From Elusimicrobium sp. An273 (GTDB lineage Bacteria > Elusimicrobiota > Elusimicrobia > Elusimicrobiales > Elusimicrobiaceae), in the NCBI RefSeq assembly GCF_002159705.1, contig NZ_NFJD01000003.1, positions 124,001 to 188,000 of the forward strand: a stretch of 64,000 nucleotides of DNA, given 5' to 3'. Under the pieces are notes generated by a model that did no database searches, was not told where the DNA came from, and saw only the letters and a list, made by a program, of their open reading frames with translations. Of this stretch, positions 33,988 through 42,548 are shown piece by piece (position 1 is the first letter of the stretch; each line of letters begins with the position of its first letter). The translations under genes and the position numbers were made by a program.

Positions 33988-34680
33988 ATGATAAATAAAT
34001 TTGAAAAGCAATTGGAAAAATGGAACGGCGGCGTATTGCGCGGCGCGCAAGCGAAGTTAGCAAGATACCTGCATGTTTCCACTGCTACCGTCGCCTTATG
34101 GGCTACCGGGAAAAGACGCCCCTCCAAAGGCTATGCCGCACAAATGGCGCAACTATTTGGCCTGGATTCCTACGATGTAATGCGCCTGTTCCCGGCTACT
34201 ACCACCTATCCGGATTTAGCCTCCGAACGGGCCACCCAGTCTCTGCGCGACGCCCAAGCCCCCGAAAACACTTACAGCGCTGACAATTTACACCTCAAAA
34301 CACCGCCTGCTGCAGCCCGAAGCAACAGCGTGTCGCTGCCGGTTTTAATGGGAGTGCCCGAAAACTATCCGCTTTATAAAGAAGAAGATGTGGCCGAATG
34401 GTGGACGCTGCCGCTGCGCTATGCAAAAGGAGCCAAATACTTGGTACAACTTGGGCACGAAGTGCCGCATCATCTCTATTTTATCCGCCCGGAAACCAAT
34501 TTGATAGAAGGAAAATGGATGTTGTTTAAAACGCCAAAAGGCTATACGGTAAAAAAAGGATTTCAAAAGGAAGGAAGCATTTGCCTTTGCAGCGCGGAAA
34601 GAAAGGAAGAGGAAACTTATTCTCCGGGGCAAATTACGCCTTTGGGATGCGTGGTATGCAAAGTAACGGATACCGAATAA
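33988..34680 (+). CDS. Cro/C1-type HTH regulator with degenerate S24-like C-terminal domain
   Basis: A 230-residue protein. Residues 18-66 are a helix-turn-helix (RGAQAKLARYLHVSTATVALWATGKRRPS in two parts). A polar linker follows to about 115, then an S24/LexA-like domain. VLMGVP (120-124) resembles the cleavage-site region, but the expected GDSM is GHEV (156-159), so the catalytic Ser is absent, while TVKK (187-190) keeps a Lys at the usual place. It is therefore probably not self-cleaving and may sense something else through this fold. The ATG at 33988 has AAGGAGG at 5 nt. It stands alone between two non-coding elements. Confidence 0.78.
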   Translation: MINKFEKQLEKWNGGVLRGAQAKLARYLHVSTATVALWATGKRRPSKGYAAQMAQLFGLDSYDVMRLFPATTTYPDLASERATQSLRDAQAPENTYSADNLHLKTPPAAARSNSVSLPVLMGVPENYPLYKEEDVAEWWTLPLRYAKGAKYLVQLGHEVPHHLYFIRPETNLIEGKWMLFKTPKGYTVKKGFQKEGSICLCSAERKEEETYSPGQITPLGCVVCKVTDTE

Positions 34681-34684
34681 ACAC

Positions 34685-34712
34685 TTGAATTCGACTCAAA
34701 TTCCATTATACT
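34685..34712 (+). promoter_or_regulatory. promoter of the 34.7-35.1 kb non-coding RNA
   Basis: TTGAAT (34685-34690), a 16-nt spacer and TATACT (34707-34712), with a predicted start near 34719. It follows the regulator stop by only 4 bp. Confidence 0.7.
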
Positions 34713-34718
34713 AATAGT

Positions 34719-35130
34719 ATCCCCGGTGGGAGCGGCTGTACAGAAAACTTCCCCGGCGCGTCAGTCTTTCCTGTTGATGTTGGGCGGCGCGAACGGATGA
34801 CAACTGCTGCAAGTTACCAGGTACGCGGGCGCGAAGAGCGTGGCGGCCAGAAGACCAGACAAGCAGAAAACAAGAGTTCTTTGAGGAGTAAGCCGTGCGG
34901 GACAGGACTGTCCGGGTGCAAGGGCCGTTTCACAAGCCTTGGCCCTGCCGCTTGAGGGCGGCGGGAACACGCCAGAGATATGGGACGGAGCAACCGGCTT
35001 CAGGCGTCGTGCGGTGCCGCAAAATTCTTGACTGTCAGCTAACCTGCTAATGTGGGATAAGTGAGTAATCATGGAAGAGTCGACTAGATGAGTCCTCTGC
35101 GTTTTGTAAATGCAGAGGGCTCTTTTTTAT
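34719..35130 (+). ncRNA. unidentified structured non-coding RNA, about 410 nt
   Basis: This is a 500-bp stretch with no credible protein. It has its own promoter at 34685-34712 and an intrinsic terminator at 35091-35130. Internal hairpins include GGACA-GGAC-TGTCC (34900-34913), AGGGCC/GGCCCT (34921-34946), GCCGC/GCGGC (34947-34962) and a longer pairing ACGCC/GGCGT (34969-34973 with 35003-35007). I looked for the universal motifs of RNase P RNA, tmRNA, SRP RNA and 6S RNA and did not find them. The size would suit RNase P or tmRNA, so a highly divergent copy is not excluded. It directly follows the S24-like regulator gene. Confidence 0.65.
35091..35130 (+). terminator. intrinsic terminator of the non-coding RNA
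   Basis: CCTCTGC (35094-35100) and GCAGAGG (35112-35118) pair around an 11-nt loop, followed by GCTCTTTTTTA. Confidence 0.85.
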
Positions 35131-35135
35131 AAAAA

Positions 35136-35163
35136 AATATCCCGAGCATTGGCCCGGGATATT
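35136..35163 (-). terminator. intrinsic terminator of the MsbA-like exporter gene
   Basis: AATATCCCG / CGGGATATT stem with an A run upstream on the plus strand, 18 bp past the exporter stop codon. Confidence 0.82.
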
Positions 35164-35181
35164 AAGAATAGAAAGAAACGG

Positions 35182-36969
35182 CTATTTTGCCTTCTTTTTA
35201 AACTGCGCATTGTACAAAGAAGCATACGCCCCGTTGGGAATGGCTAACAGTTCTTCGTGCGTACCTTCTTCCACAATTTGCCCTTCGTTTAAAACCACGA
35301 TTTTATCGGCATTGATTACCGTGGAAAGCCGGTGGGCAATTACAAACACCGTGCGGTTTTTCATCAAGTTATCCAATGCCTTTTGTACAATCGCTTCGGA
35401 TTTGTTATCCAGCGCGCTGGTGGCTTCGTCCAAAATCACGATCGGCGCCTGGCGGATAAACGCCCGCGCAATGGCCACCCGCTGGCGCTGACCGCCCGAA
35501 AGCGTCAGGCCCCGTTCGCCCAGTTCCGTATCCAATCCGTTTTTAAGCGTGCGCAGGAAATCATCCAAGTGGGCATTTTTTACGGCTTCCTGCAAATCTT
35601 TTTCGGTGGCGCCGGGGCGGCCGATTAAGATATTGTCGCGGATGGTGCCCGTAAATAAAAAGTTATCCTGAAAAACCACCGCAATATGATCCCGCAGCGA
35701 TTTAAGCGTAAAATCTTCTATATTCACGCCGTCAATGGTAATAGATCCTTTGGAGACGCTGTAAAAGCGGGGAATCAAATTGACAATGGTGGATTTTCCC
35801 CCGCCCGAATTGCCCACTAACGCAATCGTTTTGCCCACGGGAACGGTCAGGTTGATGTCCTTTAACACATAGGTGCCGGGTTTGTAGGCAAACGAAACGT
35901 GATTAAAGCGAATATCCTGCCGCAGTCCCGTCAGAGTCACCGCACCCGGTTTATCGGAAATTTCCGTTTTTAAAGCAAAGATTTCAAAAATACGGTCAAT
36001 GGCTAAAAAGGCTTTTTTAATGTCCACATAATTGTCGCCCATGGTTTTTACCGGCGTATAGAGCATCAAAAGCGCCGCCACAAACGACGTAAAGTTACCG
36101 CTGGTAATCGTTCCGTTTACAATCATCGAACTGCTCTGCCAGAAGACCAACGCCAACCCCAGCGACACGATAAAATGCATCACCGGCGACAGCCAGCCCG
36201 TATGTTTGACCATCCCCATATTCAGGCTAAACACGTCATCCATCAGCCGGTCAAAGCGTTTTTCCTGGTCGTCCTGCAAGTTATACGCCGCCACCGTCCG
36301 GTTGCCGTTAAACATCTCATTGTAGGCCCGCATGGCAATGGAGTTAATGACCACCGTATTTCTCACCAGTTCTTCCAGCTTGCGCCGCACAATAAAAATC
36401 AGTGCGCCCGCCGCGGAAAAAGCCCCCACGGCAATCAGCGTCAGCTGCCAGGAGTTATAGAACAGCACAAAGATAAGCGTAATGGTGGAAAAGACCCGCG
36501 TCACAATCATACGCAGGTTGTTAATCAGGCCGTTGCAGGCGGTGTCCGCGTCGCCGTTATAGCGCATCATAATATAGCCGGAGTCCGTGGTGTCAAAATA
36601 CCCGCTGTGCATACTTAACAGCTTGCGAAACAGTTTTTTGCGCACATCCAGCGTAATTTTATTGCCCACCCACGAATTTAAATACTTGACCACATACGTC
36701 AGCACGCTTTGCACCAGCACAAACACAATAATTAAAAGCGGAATAAACGCGGCAAAGGCCGCATCCTTGGCCACCAGTACATCATCGGTGTAATACTTCA
36801 TAAACATAGCCACCGTGGCATCCAACGCACCTACCGGCAGCGCCAAGGCCAGCCCCAGCAGGGCACGAAACCAATAGGGCTTCACAAAAGGCCACATCTT
36901 CTTATAATTATCTACAAAAGGGTTTTTGGTAAGCAGTTCCCCTACCGGGCGAGTTAAAAAACTGGTCAT
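35182..36969 (-). CDS. msbA: ABC exporter, MsbA-like (fused membrane and ATPase domains)
   Basis: A 595-residue half-transporter. Six transmembrane helices occupy about residues 30-320 and the ATPase domain about 350-590, with Walker A VGNSGGGKST, signature LSGGQRQRVAIARAF, Walker B IVILDEATSALD and the H-loop IAHRLST. It resembles MsbA lipid flippases, which would suit a Gram-negative envelope, but multidrug exporters share the same plan. GGAG lies before the ATG. The promoter is an extended -10, TGT-TATAAT, on the minus strand at 37000-37008. It is a single-gene unit. Confidence 0.85.
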   Translation of the reverse strand: MTSFLTRPVGELLTKNPFVDNYKKMWPFVKPYWFRALLGLALALPVGALDATVAMFMKYYTDDVLVAKDAAFAAFIPLLIIVFVLVQSVLTYVVKYLNSWVGNKITLDVRKKLFRKLLSMHSGYFDTTDSGYIMMRYNGDADTACNGLINNLRMIVTRVFSTITLIFVLFYNSWQLTLIAVGAFSAAGALIFIVRRKLEELVRNTVVINSIAMRAYNEMFNGNRTVAAYNLQDDQEKRFDRLMDDVFSLNMGMVKHTGWLSPVMHFIVSLGLALVFWQSSSMIVNGTITSGNFTSFVAALLMLYTPVKTMGDNYVDIKKAFLAIDRIFEIFALKTEISDKPGAVTLTGLRQDIRFNHVSFAYKPGTYVLKDINLTVPVGKTIALVGNSGGGKSTIVNLIPRFYSVSKGSITIDGVNIEDFTLKSLRDHIAVVFQDNFLFTGTIRDNILIGRPGATEKDLQEAVKNAHLDDFLRTLKNGLDTELGERGLTLSGGQRQRVAIARAFIRQAPIVILDEATSALDNKSEAIVQKALDNLMKNRTVFVIAHRLSTVINADKIVVLNEGQIVEEGTHEELLAIPNGAYASLYNAQFKKKAK

Positions 36970-37157
36970 ATGTATTCTCCGTGGACGATGCTATTTTTTA
37001 TTATAACAATTCAAAACGAGCTTGTCCTCGTTCCTGTACCGGCAATATGCAAGGTTTGGGAACATTTGAAAAACGTATTTTATGCAGCCGGCCCCGGCCG
37101 GGCAGACGCGTTCTCCTATACGAAAGCGGTTGGGAAAAAGCGTTTTTTAAACGGGGG

Positions 37158-37186
37158 TTGAAAAAGAAATTTTTCTTTGCTAAACT
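37158..37186 (+). promoter_or_regulatory. promoter of the DksA/TraR gene
   Basis: TTGAAA (37158-37163), a 17-nt spacer and TAAACT (37181-37186), the latter preceded by TGC. The leader is about 60 nt. Confidence 0.7.
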
Positions 37187-37253
37187 AATCAAACAGTGCC
37201 CGGAAAACCCATCTCTTCCGCCGCATCAATTTTTCCCAACAGGGGTATTTTTT

Positions 37254-37631
37254 ATGGTAACAAAAAAGACGAATAAAGAAGCACTTACGGCAGCTGAACT
37301 AAAAGAAATTAAAAAACATCTTTTGGAATTAAAAGAGGACGCCGCCGCCCGCTTGAAAGAAAAGAAAAATATGGATATGCCCGAAGCCGAAGTGGGCGAC
37401 CCGATTGACGACGCCAGCAAAAGCCTAGACAAAGAAATTTTGTTTGAACTTTCCGGCAATGCCCACAGCACGATTGAACAGATTGAAGCGGCCCTGCGCA
37501 AAATTGACAAAGGCATTTACGGCACTTGCGAGTATTGCCGCCAGCCTATTTCCAAAAAACGGATTAAAGCCCTGCCGTTTGCCCGCTATTGCATTAATTG
37601 CCAACACTCCACGGAGAAACACCACGAGTAA
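37254..37631 (+). CDS. DksA/TraR family zinc-finger protein
   Basis: A 125-residue protein with an N-terminal coiled coil (about residues 15-75) and a C-terminal C4 zinc finger, CEYC at 90-93 and CINC after KRIKALPFARY. Members bind in the secondary channel of RNA polymerase and adjust promoter activity in response to ppGpp, usually on rRNA promoters. I chose the ATG at 37254 because of AGGGG 8 nt upstream. It is a single gene with its own promoter and terminator. Confidence 0.9.
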   Translation: MVTKKTNKEALTAAELKEIKKHLLELKEDAAARLKEKKNMDMPEAEVGDPIDDASKSLDKEILFELSGNAHSTIEQIEAALRKIDKGIYGTCEYCRQPISKKRIKALPFARYCINCQHSTEKHHE

Positions 37632-37649
37632 CCTTTAAAACTGCTGTAA

Positions 37650-37680
37650 AAAGCCCGTTCTTTGGAACGGGCTTTTTTTG
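37650..37680 (+). terminator. intrinsic terminator of the DksA/TraR gene
   Basis: AAAAGCCCGTTC / GAACGGGCTTTT stem with a long T tract, 18 bp after the stop. Confidence 0.9.
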
Positions 37681-37726
37681 TAGCCGAATTGTTTTGCAAC
37701 TTACTGTTTAGCCAAGAAACGCAAAC

Positions 37727-37753
37727 AAAAACCCCGCCTCTACAGGCGGGGTT
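37727..37753 (-). terminator. terminator of the ftsQAZ-pilT-cmk-plsC-rpsA operon
   Basis: AACCCCGCC / GGCGGGGTT stem with an A run on the plus strand, 21 bp past the rpsA stop. Confidence 0.85.
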
Positions 37754-37774
37754 GTACTTTCTATAATATCTAAC

Positions 37775-38968
37775 TTATTTGGATTCTTCTTCGTCGTTTT
37801 CCGTCTTAAAGGAATCCTGCAGCAACTGGCCCAACGTCGGGCGCGGTGCTTGCTTGAGGTACTGGGCAACCACCTTGCGGTTTTGCACCTGATCATACTT
37901 CTTGACGGAGAGGTTGACCGTGAAGGTTTCCGGATCCACGCCCACTACCAAAGCGGTAATCGTATCGCCTTCTTTGGCGGTAAAGTCGCGGCCCATTTCA
38001 AAAGGATTGATAAATCCTTTGGTGTTGTTCTTGCCAATCGTGCATTCCACCCCGTTTTCCGGATCCACTTTGGTTACGGTCGCTTTGACGGAGCTCTTGT
38101 ACGGATAGCGGCGTTTTAGCGCATCGGCCGGGTTGAGGAACAATTGCTTTAAACCAAATTCCAAGCGCGGCGTTTCTTTGTCCAGCGCCAAGAGTTTGGC
38201 TTTCAAGCGCTGCCCGCGGCGGTAATTGGCAATGGCGGTTTCGGGGTCTTTCCAGGCGATGTTTTCCAAGTTTACAATGCCTTCAATCCCGTGGAAGCGG
38301 AGAAACAATTTGTCTTTATCCACTTTGGATACGACCACGCGCAACACGTCGCCTTCTTTAATTTCGCCAAGCACCTGTTCGCGGCGGACGGCTTCATCTT
38401 CTTCCAACACTTGTTTGCGGGAAATGATGAGTTTTTGTTTTTCTTTGGCAAATTCTACAATTTGGGCTTTAATTTTGGCGCCTACCGGCAGGTAATGTTT
38501 ATAAGCGGTATGCAGTTCCGACAGGGAAAGCGGCATAAATCCGTTTACGCCGAACACTTCCACAATATAACCGCCTTTTACGCATTGCACAATCGTGCCT
38601 TTCACGCGTTCTTTGGCTTCATACGCTTTCTTGCATACGTCCCAGCCCAAGGCTTCCAACGCTTTTTTGTGGGACAAAATGGCAGGTCTTTCATCCGAAC
38701 CGCGTTTTACGAGCACCGCGGAAATCGTGTCGCCCACGGCCGGAAGCGTTTTGCCGGCAAATTCGGACACGGCGATAGCCCCCTCTTTTTTGGCGCCGGT
38801 ATCCACTAAAATATAATCTTGATTAATCTGTACGACCGGTACTTCTACAATTTCTTTTTTGTACAGCTTCTCCGATAAAGACTCTTGCTGCGCAATTAAC
38901 TGATCCATCGTCATTTCTTGTTCGTTAATTGTGTCTTCGGTGTTTTTAATTTCTTCGTTTGTCGTCAT
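37775..38968 (-). CDS. rpsA: 30S ribosomal protein S1
   Basis: A 397-residue protein with about four S1 OB-fold repeats (starting near residues 38, 120, 205 and 290), shorter than the six-repeat S1 of E. coli but usual for many phyla. Typical repeat sequences are VKGTIVQCVKGGYIVEVFGVNGFMP and VDKDKLFLRFHGIEGIVNLENI. It binds mRNA at the ribosome and helps start translation on weakly structured leaders. It is the last gene of the operon, 48 bp after plsC, with AAGGA before its ATG. Confidence 0.92.
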   Translation of the reverse strand: MTTNEEIKNTEDTINEQEMTMDQLIAQQESLSEKLYKKEIVEVPVVQINQDYILVDTGAKKEGAIAVSEFAGKTLPAVGDTISAVLVKRGSDERPAILSHKKALEALGWDVCKKAYEAKERVKGTIVQCVKGGYIVEVFGVNGFMPLSLSELHTAYKHYLPVGAKIKAQIVEFAKEKQKLIISRKQVLEEDEAVRREQVLGEIKEGDVLRVVVSKVDKDKLFLRFHGIEGIVNLENIAWKDPETAIANYRRGQRLKAKLLALDKETPRLEFGLKQLFLNPADALKRRYPYKSSVKATVTKVDPENGVECTIGKNNTKGFINPFEMGRDFTAKEGDTITALVVGVDPETFTVNLSVKKYDQVQNRKVVAQYLKQAPRPTLGQLLQDSFKTENDEEESK

Positions 38969-39016
38969 AAGTCCTTATTACAGTCTTTCCCAAGCGGGTG
39001 GACTGCGTAACCTCCG

Positions 39017-39610
39017 TTAGATATTTATAGAATTTATTGCATCCATGATTTGATTTGCAAATTGTTTATATTGGGCTTTGGGTTCCAAGGCCGGATCCTT
39101 TTCCAAATGCATCACTTGCCCAAATTTTACCCGTATCCGGCGCACCCACGGCCAGCCAAAAGTTCCTTCTATCTTGACCGGCAGGACGGGAGCCCCCGTC
39201 TTATACACCAAAAATCCGATACCGCTTTTTGGCTTTTGCGGTTTTCCGGTGCGGCTGCGCGTGCCTTCGGGAAACATCACCACGCTTTCCCCTTGTTCCA
39301 AATAGTGCACCACTTCTTTTAAGGCACCAAAATCGCCAATCGTGCGTTTGCGGTCTACCGGGATATAACCGCTTCGGCGGAAGAACCAGCCCAGCACCGG
39401 TACGGAAAAGAGTTCTTTTTTGGCTACAAACCGCGAATCCCGCACCAGCCCGGCAAAACTGCCGATAGCCGGCGGATCGGCGTTGGAAAGGTGGTTGCCC
39501 GCTATAATAAGAGCGCCTGTTTTGGGGATGTTTTCCAATCCCTCTACTTTAAAATCGTAACAGACTCTGAAATAGATCCGTGCTATTAATTTTATCAAAT
39601 TAAGAAGCAT
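39017..39610 (-). CDS. plsC: 1-acyl-sn-glycerol-3-phosphate acyltransferase
   Basis: A 197-residue membrane-associated acyltransferase of the PlsC family. The catalytic HX4D motif is in AGNHLSNADPPA and the substrate-binding FPEGTRSRTG motif follows. It makes phosphatidic acid for membrane phospholipids. Its start overlaps the cmk stop by 11 bp, and the cmk-plsC-rpsA order is conserved in many anaerobes. Confidence 0.93.
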   Translation of the reverse strand: MLLNLIKLIARIYFRVCYDFKVEGLENIPKTGALIIAGNHLSNADPPAIGSFAGLVRDSRFVAKKELFSVPVLGWFFRRSGYIPVDRKRTIGDFGALKEVVHYLEQGESVVMFPEGTRSRTGKPQKPKSGIGFLVYKTGAPVLPVKIEGTFGWPWVRRIRVKFGQVMHLEKDPALEPKAQYKQFANQIMDAINSINI

Positions 39611-40280
39611 AGTGCTGGATTTTCTCCCACACGGCGTCCACCACCTGCTGCAAATTCAGCGACGACGTGTCAATTACAATCGCATCTTCGGCCGGTTTTA
39701 AAGGCGCTACCGCCCGGTGGGAATCGCGGTAGTCGCGTTCCTCAATCAGTTTTAAAATTTTCTGATAATCGGGATGTTCCCCCGCTTCCTGCAGCTGCTT
39801 GACGCGCCGCTTGGCGCGTTCCTGGGCCGAAGCGTCTAAATAAAATTTCATTTCCGCGTCGGGAAATACAACCGTTCCCACATCGCGCCCTTCCATCACT
39901 ACGCCGCCGTCATCCCCCACATCGCGCATTTTTTCCGTCAGCACGCGGCGGGCTTCGCCGTTGGTGGAAACGCGGCTGGCCACATTGCCCACTTCTTCCA
40001 AGTGCAATTTGGCGCCCAAGTATTCGCCGTCTACATACATTTTAAGCGCGGCATCCGGCTGGCGGACAAACGTAAAATGCAGCTGTCTGGCGGCTTCCAA
40101 CACGGCGTCGTGGTCTTCGGGCACAATGTGTTTTTCAAACACTTTATACGCCAAAGCGCGGTACATTTCCCCCGTGCTTAAAAAGCCATAGCCCAACTTG
40201 GCGGCAATCGCTTTTCCGACGGTGGATTTTCCCGTTCCGGCGGTTCCGTCAATGGCAATTAACATTCCGTTTGTGCGCAT
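39600..40280 (-). CDS. cmk: cytidylate kinase
   Basis: A 226-residue NMP kinase that phosphorylates CMP and dCMP. The P-loop is DGTAGTGKST, the CMP-specific insert contains VSTNGEARRVLTEKMR, and GRDVGTVVFPDAEMKFYLDAS is diagnostic. It begins 1 bp after the pilT stop and overlaps plsC. With cdd it forms part of pyrimidine metabolism. Confidence 0.95.
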   Translation of the reverse strand: MRTNGMLIAIDGTAGTGKSTVGKAIAAKLGYGFLSTGEMYRALAYKVFEKHIVPEDHDAVLEAARQLHFTFVRQPDAALKMYVDGEYLGAKLHLEEVGNVASRVSTNGEARRVLTEKMRDVGDDGGVVMEGRDVGTVVFPDAEMKFYLDASAQERAKRRVKQLQEAGEHPDYQKILKLIEERDYRDSHRAVAPLKPAEDAIVIDTSSLNLQQVVDAVWEKIQHYAS

Positions 40281-40281
40281 A

Positions 40282-41373
<1,092 letters not shown>

Positions 41374-41385
41374 ATTCTTCTCCTC

Positions 41386-42540
41386 TTATGACCGGTTTTT
41401 TTTGCGGCGCAAATACGCCGGGATCAGCATTGCGTCTTCGGCATCCGTTTGTTTGGGCTCGTGGAACGACGCAAATACTTCTTGTACGGACGGTTTTTTG
41501 ATAGATGTACTGCCCGCCATTTCCGCCGGCAGCGGCCGGCGCGCGCTGAACATATTGGCTTTCTCGGCGCTGAATCCGGTGGCAATGACCGTCACCTTAA
41601 ACATTCCGTTTAAAGACGAATCATACGAATAGCCGAACATAATAATGGAATCGTTGCTGGCATATTGGCGGATCAGGTTCATCACTTCGCCCTGTTCCAA
41701 AAGCGTCAGGTTTTCTTCCGCCGAGAAATGCACAATAAATCCTTTTGCGCCGCGGATATCGGCATTTTCCAAAAGCGGCGAAGAAATGGCCTTTTTGACC
41801 GCCTGCAAGTGGCGGCCCGGCCCGCTGGCCTCCCCAATGCCGATAAGCGACTTGTGCGAATGGCACATCACTTTGCGCACATCGTTAAAATCGATATTCA
41901 CTTCCCCCGGCTGGGTAATGACTTCGGAAATACCTTTCACGGCCTGCAGCAACACCTCATCCACCATTTTAAACGCGTCTTTGGAAGAGGTTTCCGGGTC
42001 TATGTTGGCAAACAGTTTTTCGTTGGGCACGATAATCATGGAATCTACATACTTTTGCATTTCCTTGATGCCTTCGTCGGCCTGCTTTTCGCGCACGTAT
42101 CCTTCAAAGTTAAACGGACGGGTGACTACGCCGATTACCAGCAAATCGTCGCCGTACAAATCTTTCGCCAGTTTGGCCAAATACGGGGCCACCCCCGTAC
42201 CCGTGCCGCCGCCCATCCCGGCCGTGATAAACAATAAATCGCACTGGCCGATAATCAGCTTTAACTTCTCGGCCGATTCTTCCGCCGCTTTTTTGCCTTT
42301 TTCGGGGTCTCCGCCGACGCCCAGCCCTTTGGTAATTTTCTCGCCCACCTGCACCAAATACGGCGCCCGGTTGCGGCGCAAGTCCTGCGCGTCGGTATTG
42401 ACGGCAATAAAATCCACATCTTTCAGGCCGGAGCTGACCATGTGGTTGATGGCGTTTCCGCCGCCGCCGCCCACACCGATTACTTTAATTTTGGCTTTCT
42501 TGGTTTCAAACAAGTCCGCCGGCATAAATAAATCTTTCAT
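41386..42540 (-). CDS. ftsZ: cell division protein FtsZ
   Basis: A 384-residue tubulin-like GTPase that forms the division ring. It has GVGGGGGNAINHM, the GTP-binding GGGTGTGVAP and the synergy loop DFNDVRKVM. The C-terminal peptide LIPAYLRRKKNRS is the binding site for FtsA and other partners. A variable linker of about 50 residues precedes it. The start is 8 bp after ftsA, with a GAGGAAA Shine-Dalgarno. Confidence 0.97.
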   Translation of the reverse strand: MKDLFMPADLFETKKAKIKVIGVGGGGGNAINHMVSSGLKDVDFIAVNTDAQDLRRNRAPYLVQVGEKITKGLGVGGDPEKGKKAAEESAEKLKLIIGQCDLLFITAGMGGGTGTGVAPYLAKLAKDLYGDDLLVIGVVTRPFNFEGYVREKQADEGIKEMQKYVDSMIIVPNEKLFANIDPETSSKDAFKMVDEVLLQAVKGISEVITQPGEVNIDFNDVRKVMCHSHKSLIGIGEASGPGRHLQAVKKAISSPLLENADIRGAKGFIVHFSAEENLTLLEQGEVMNLIRQYASNDSIIMFGYSYDSSLNGMFKVTVIATGFSAEKANMFSARRPLPAEMAGSTSIKKPSVQEVFASFHEPKQTDAEDAMLIPAYLRRKKNRS

Positions 42541-42548
42541 ACGTTTCC

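Noticed and set aside
33719..34063. A 114-codon minus-strand frame across the structured element and into the regulator
   Set aside because: It overlaps the 5' end of the regulator in antisense and covers the paired arms, terminator and Shine-Dalgarno, so it is a chance frame.
34684..34700. GAATTCGAC resembling the GGATTCGAC block of tmRNA
   Set aside because: It falls in the -35 region of the promoter. The rest of the tRNA-like domain and a tag frame are missing.
34761..35072. A 103-codon minus-strand frame across the non-coding RNA
   Set aside because: No Shine-Dalgarno, no recognisable domain, composition unlike the neighbours, and it runs against the promoter and terminator of the plus-strand unit.
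35080..35100. CTAGATGAGTCC resembling a hammerhead core (CTGATGAG)
   Set aside because: The core has an insertion, the GAAA element is absent and the flanking stems do not form. The segment belongs to a terminator.
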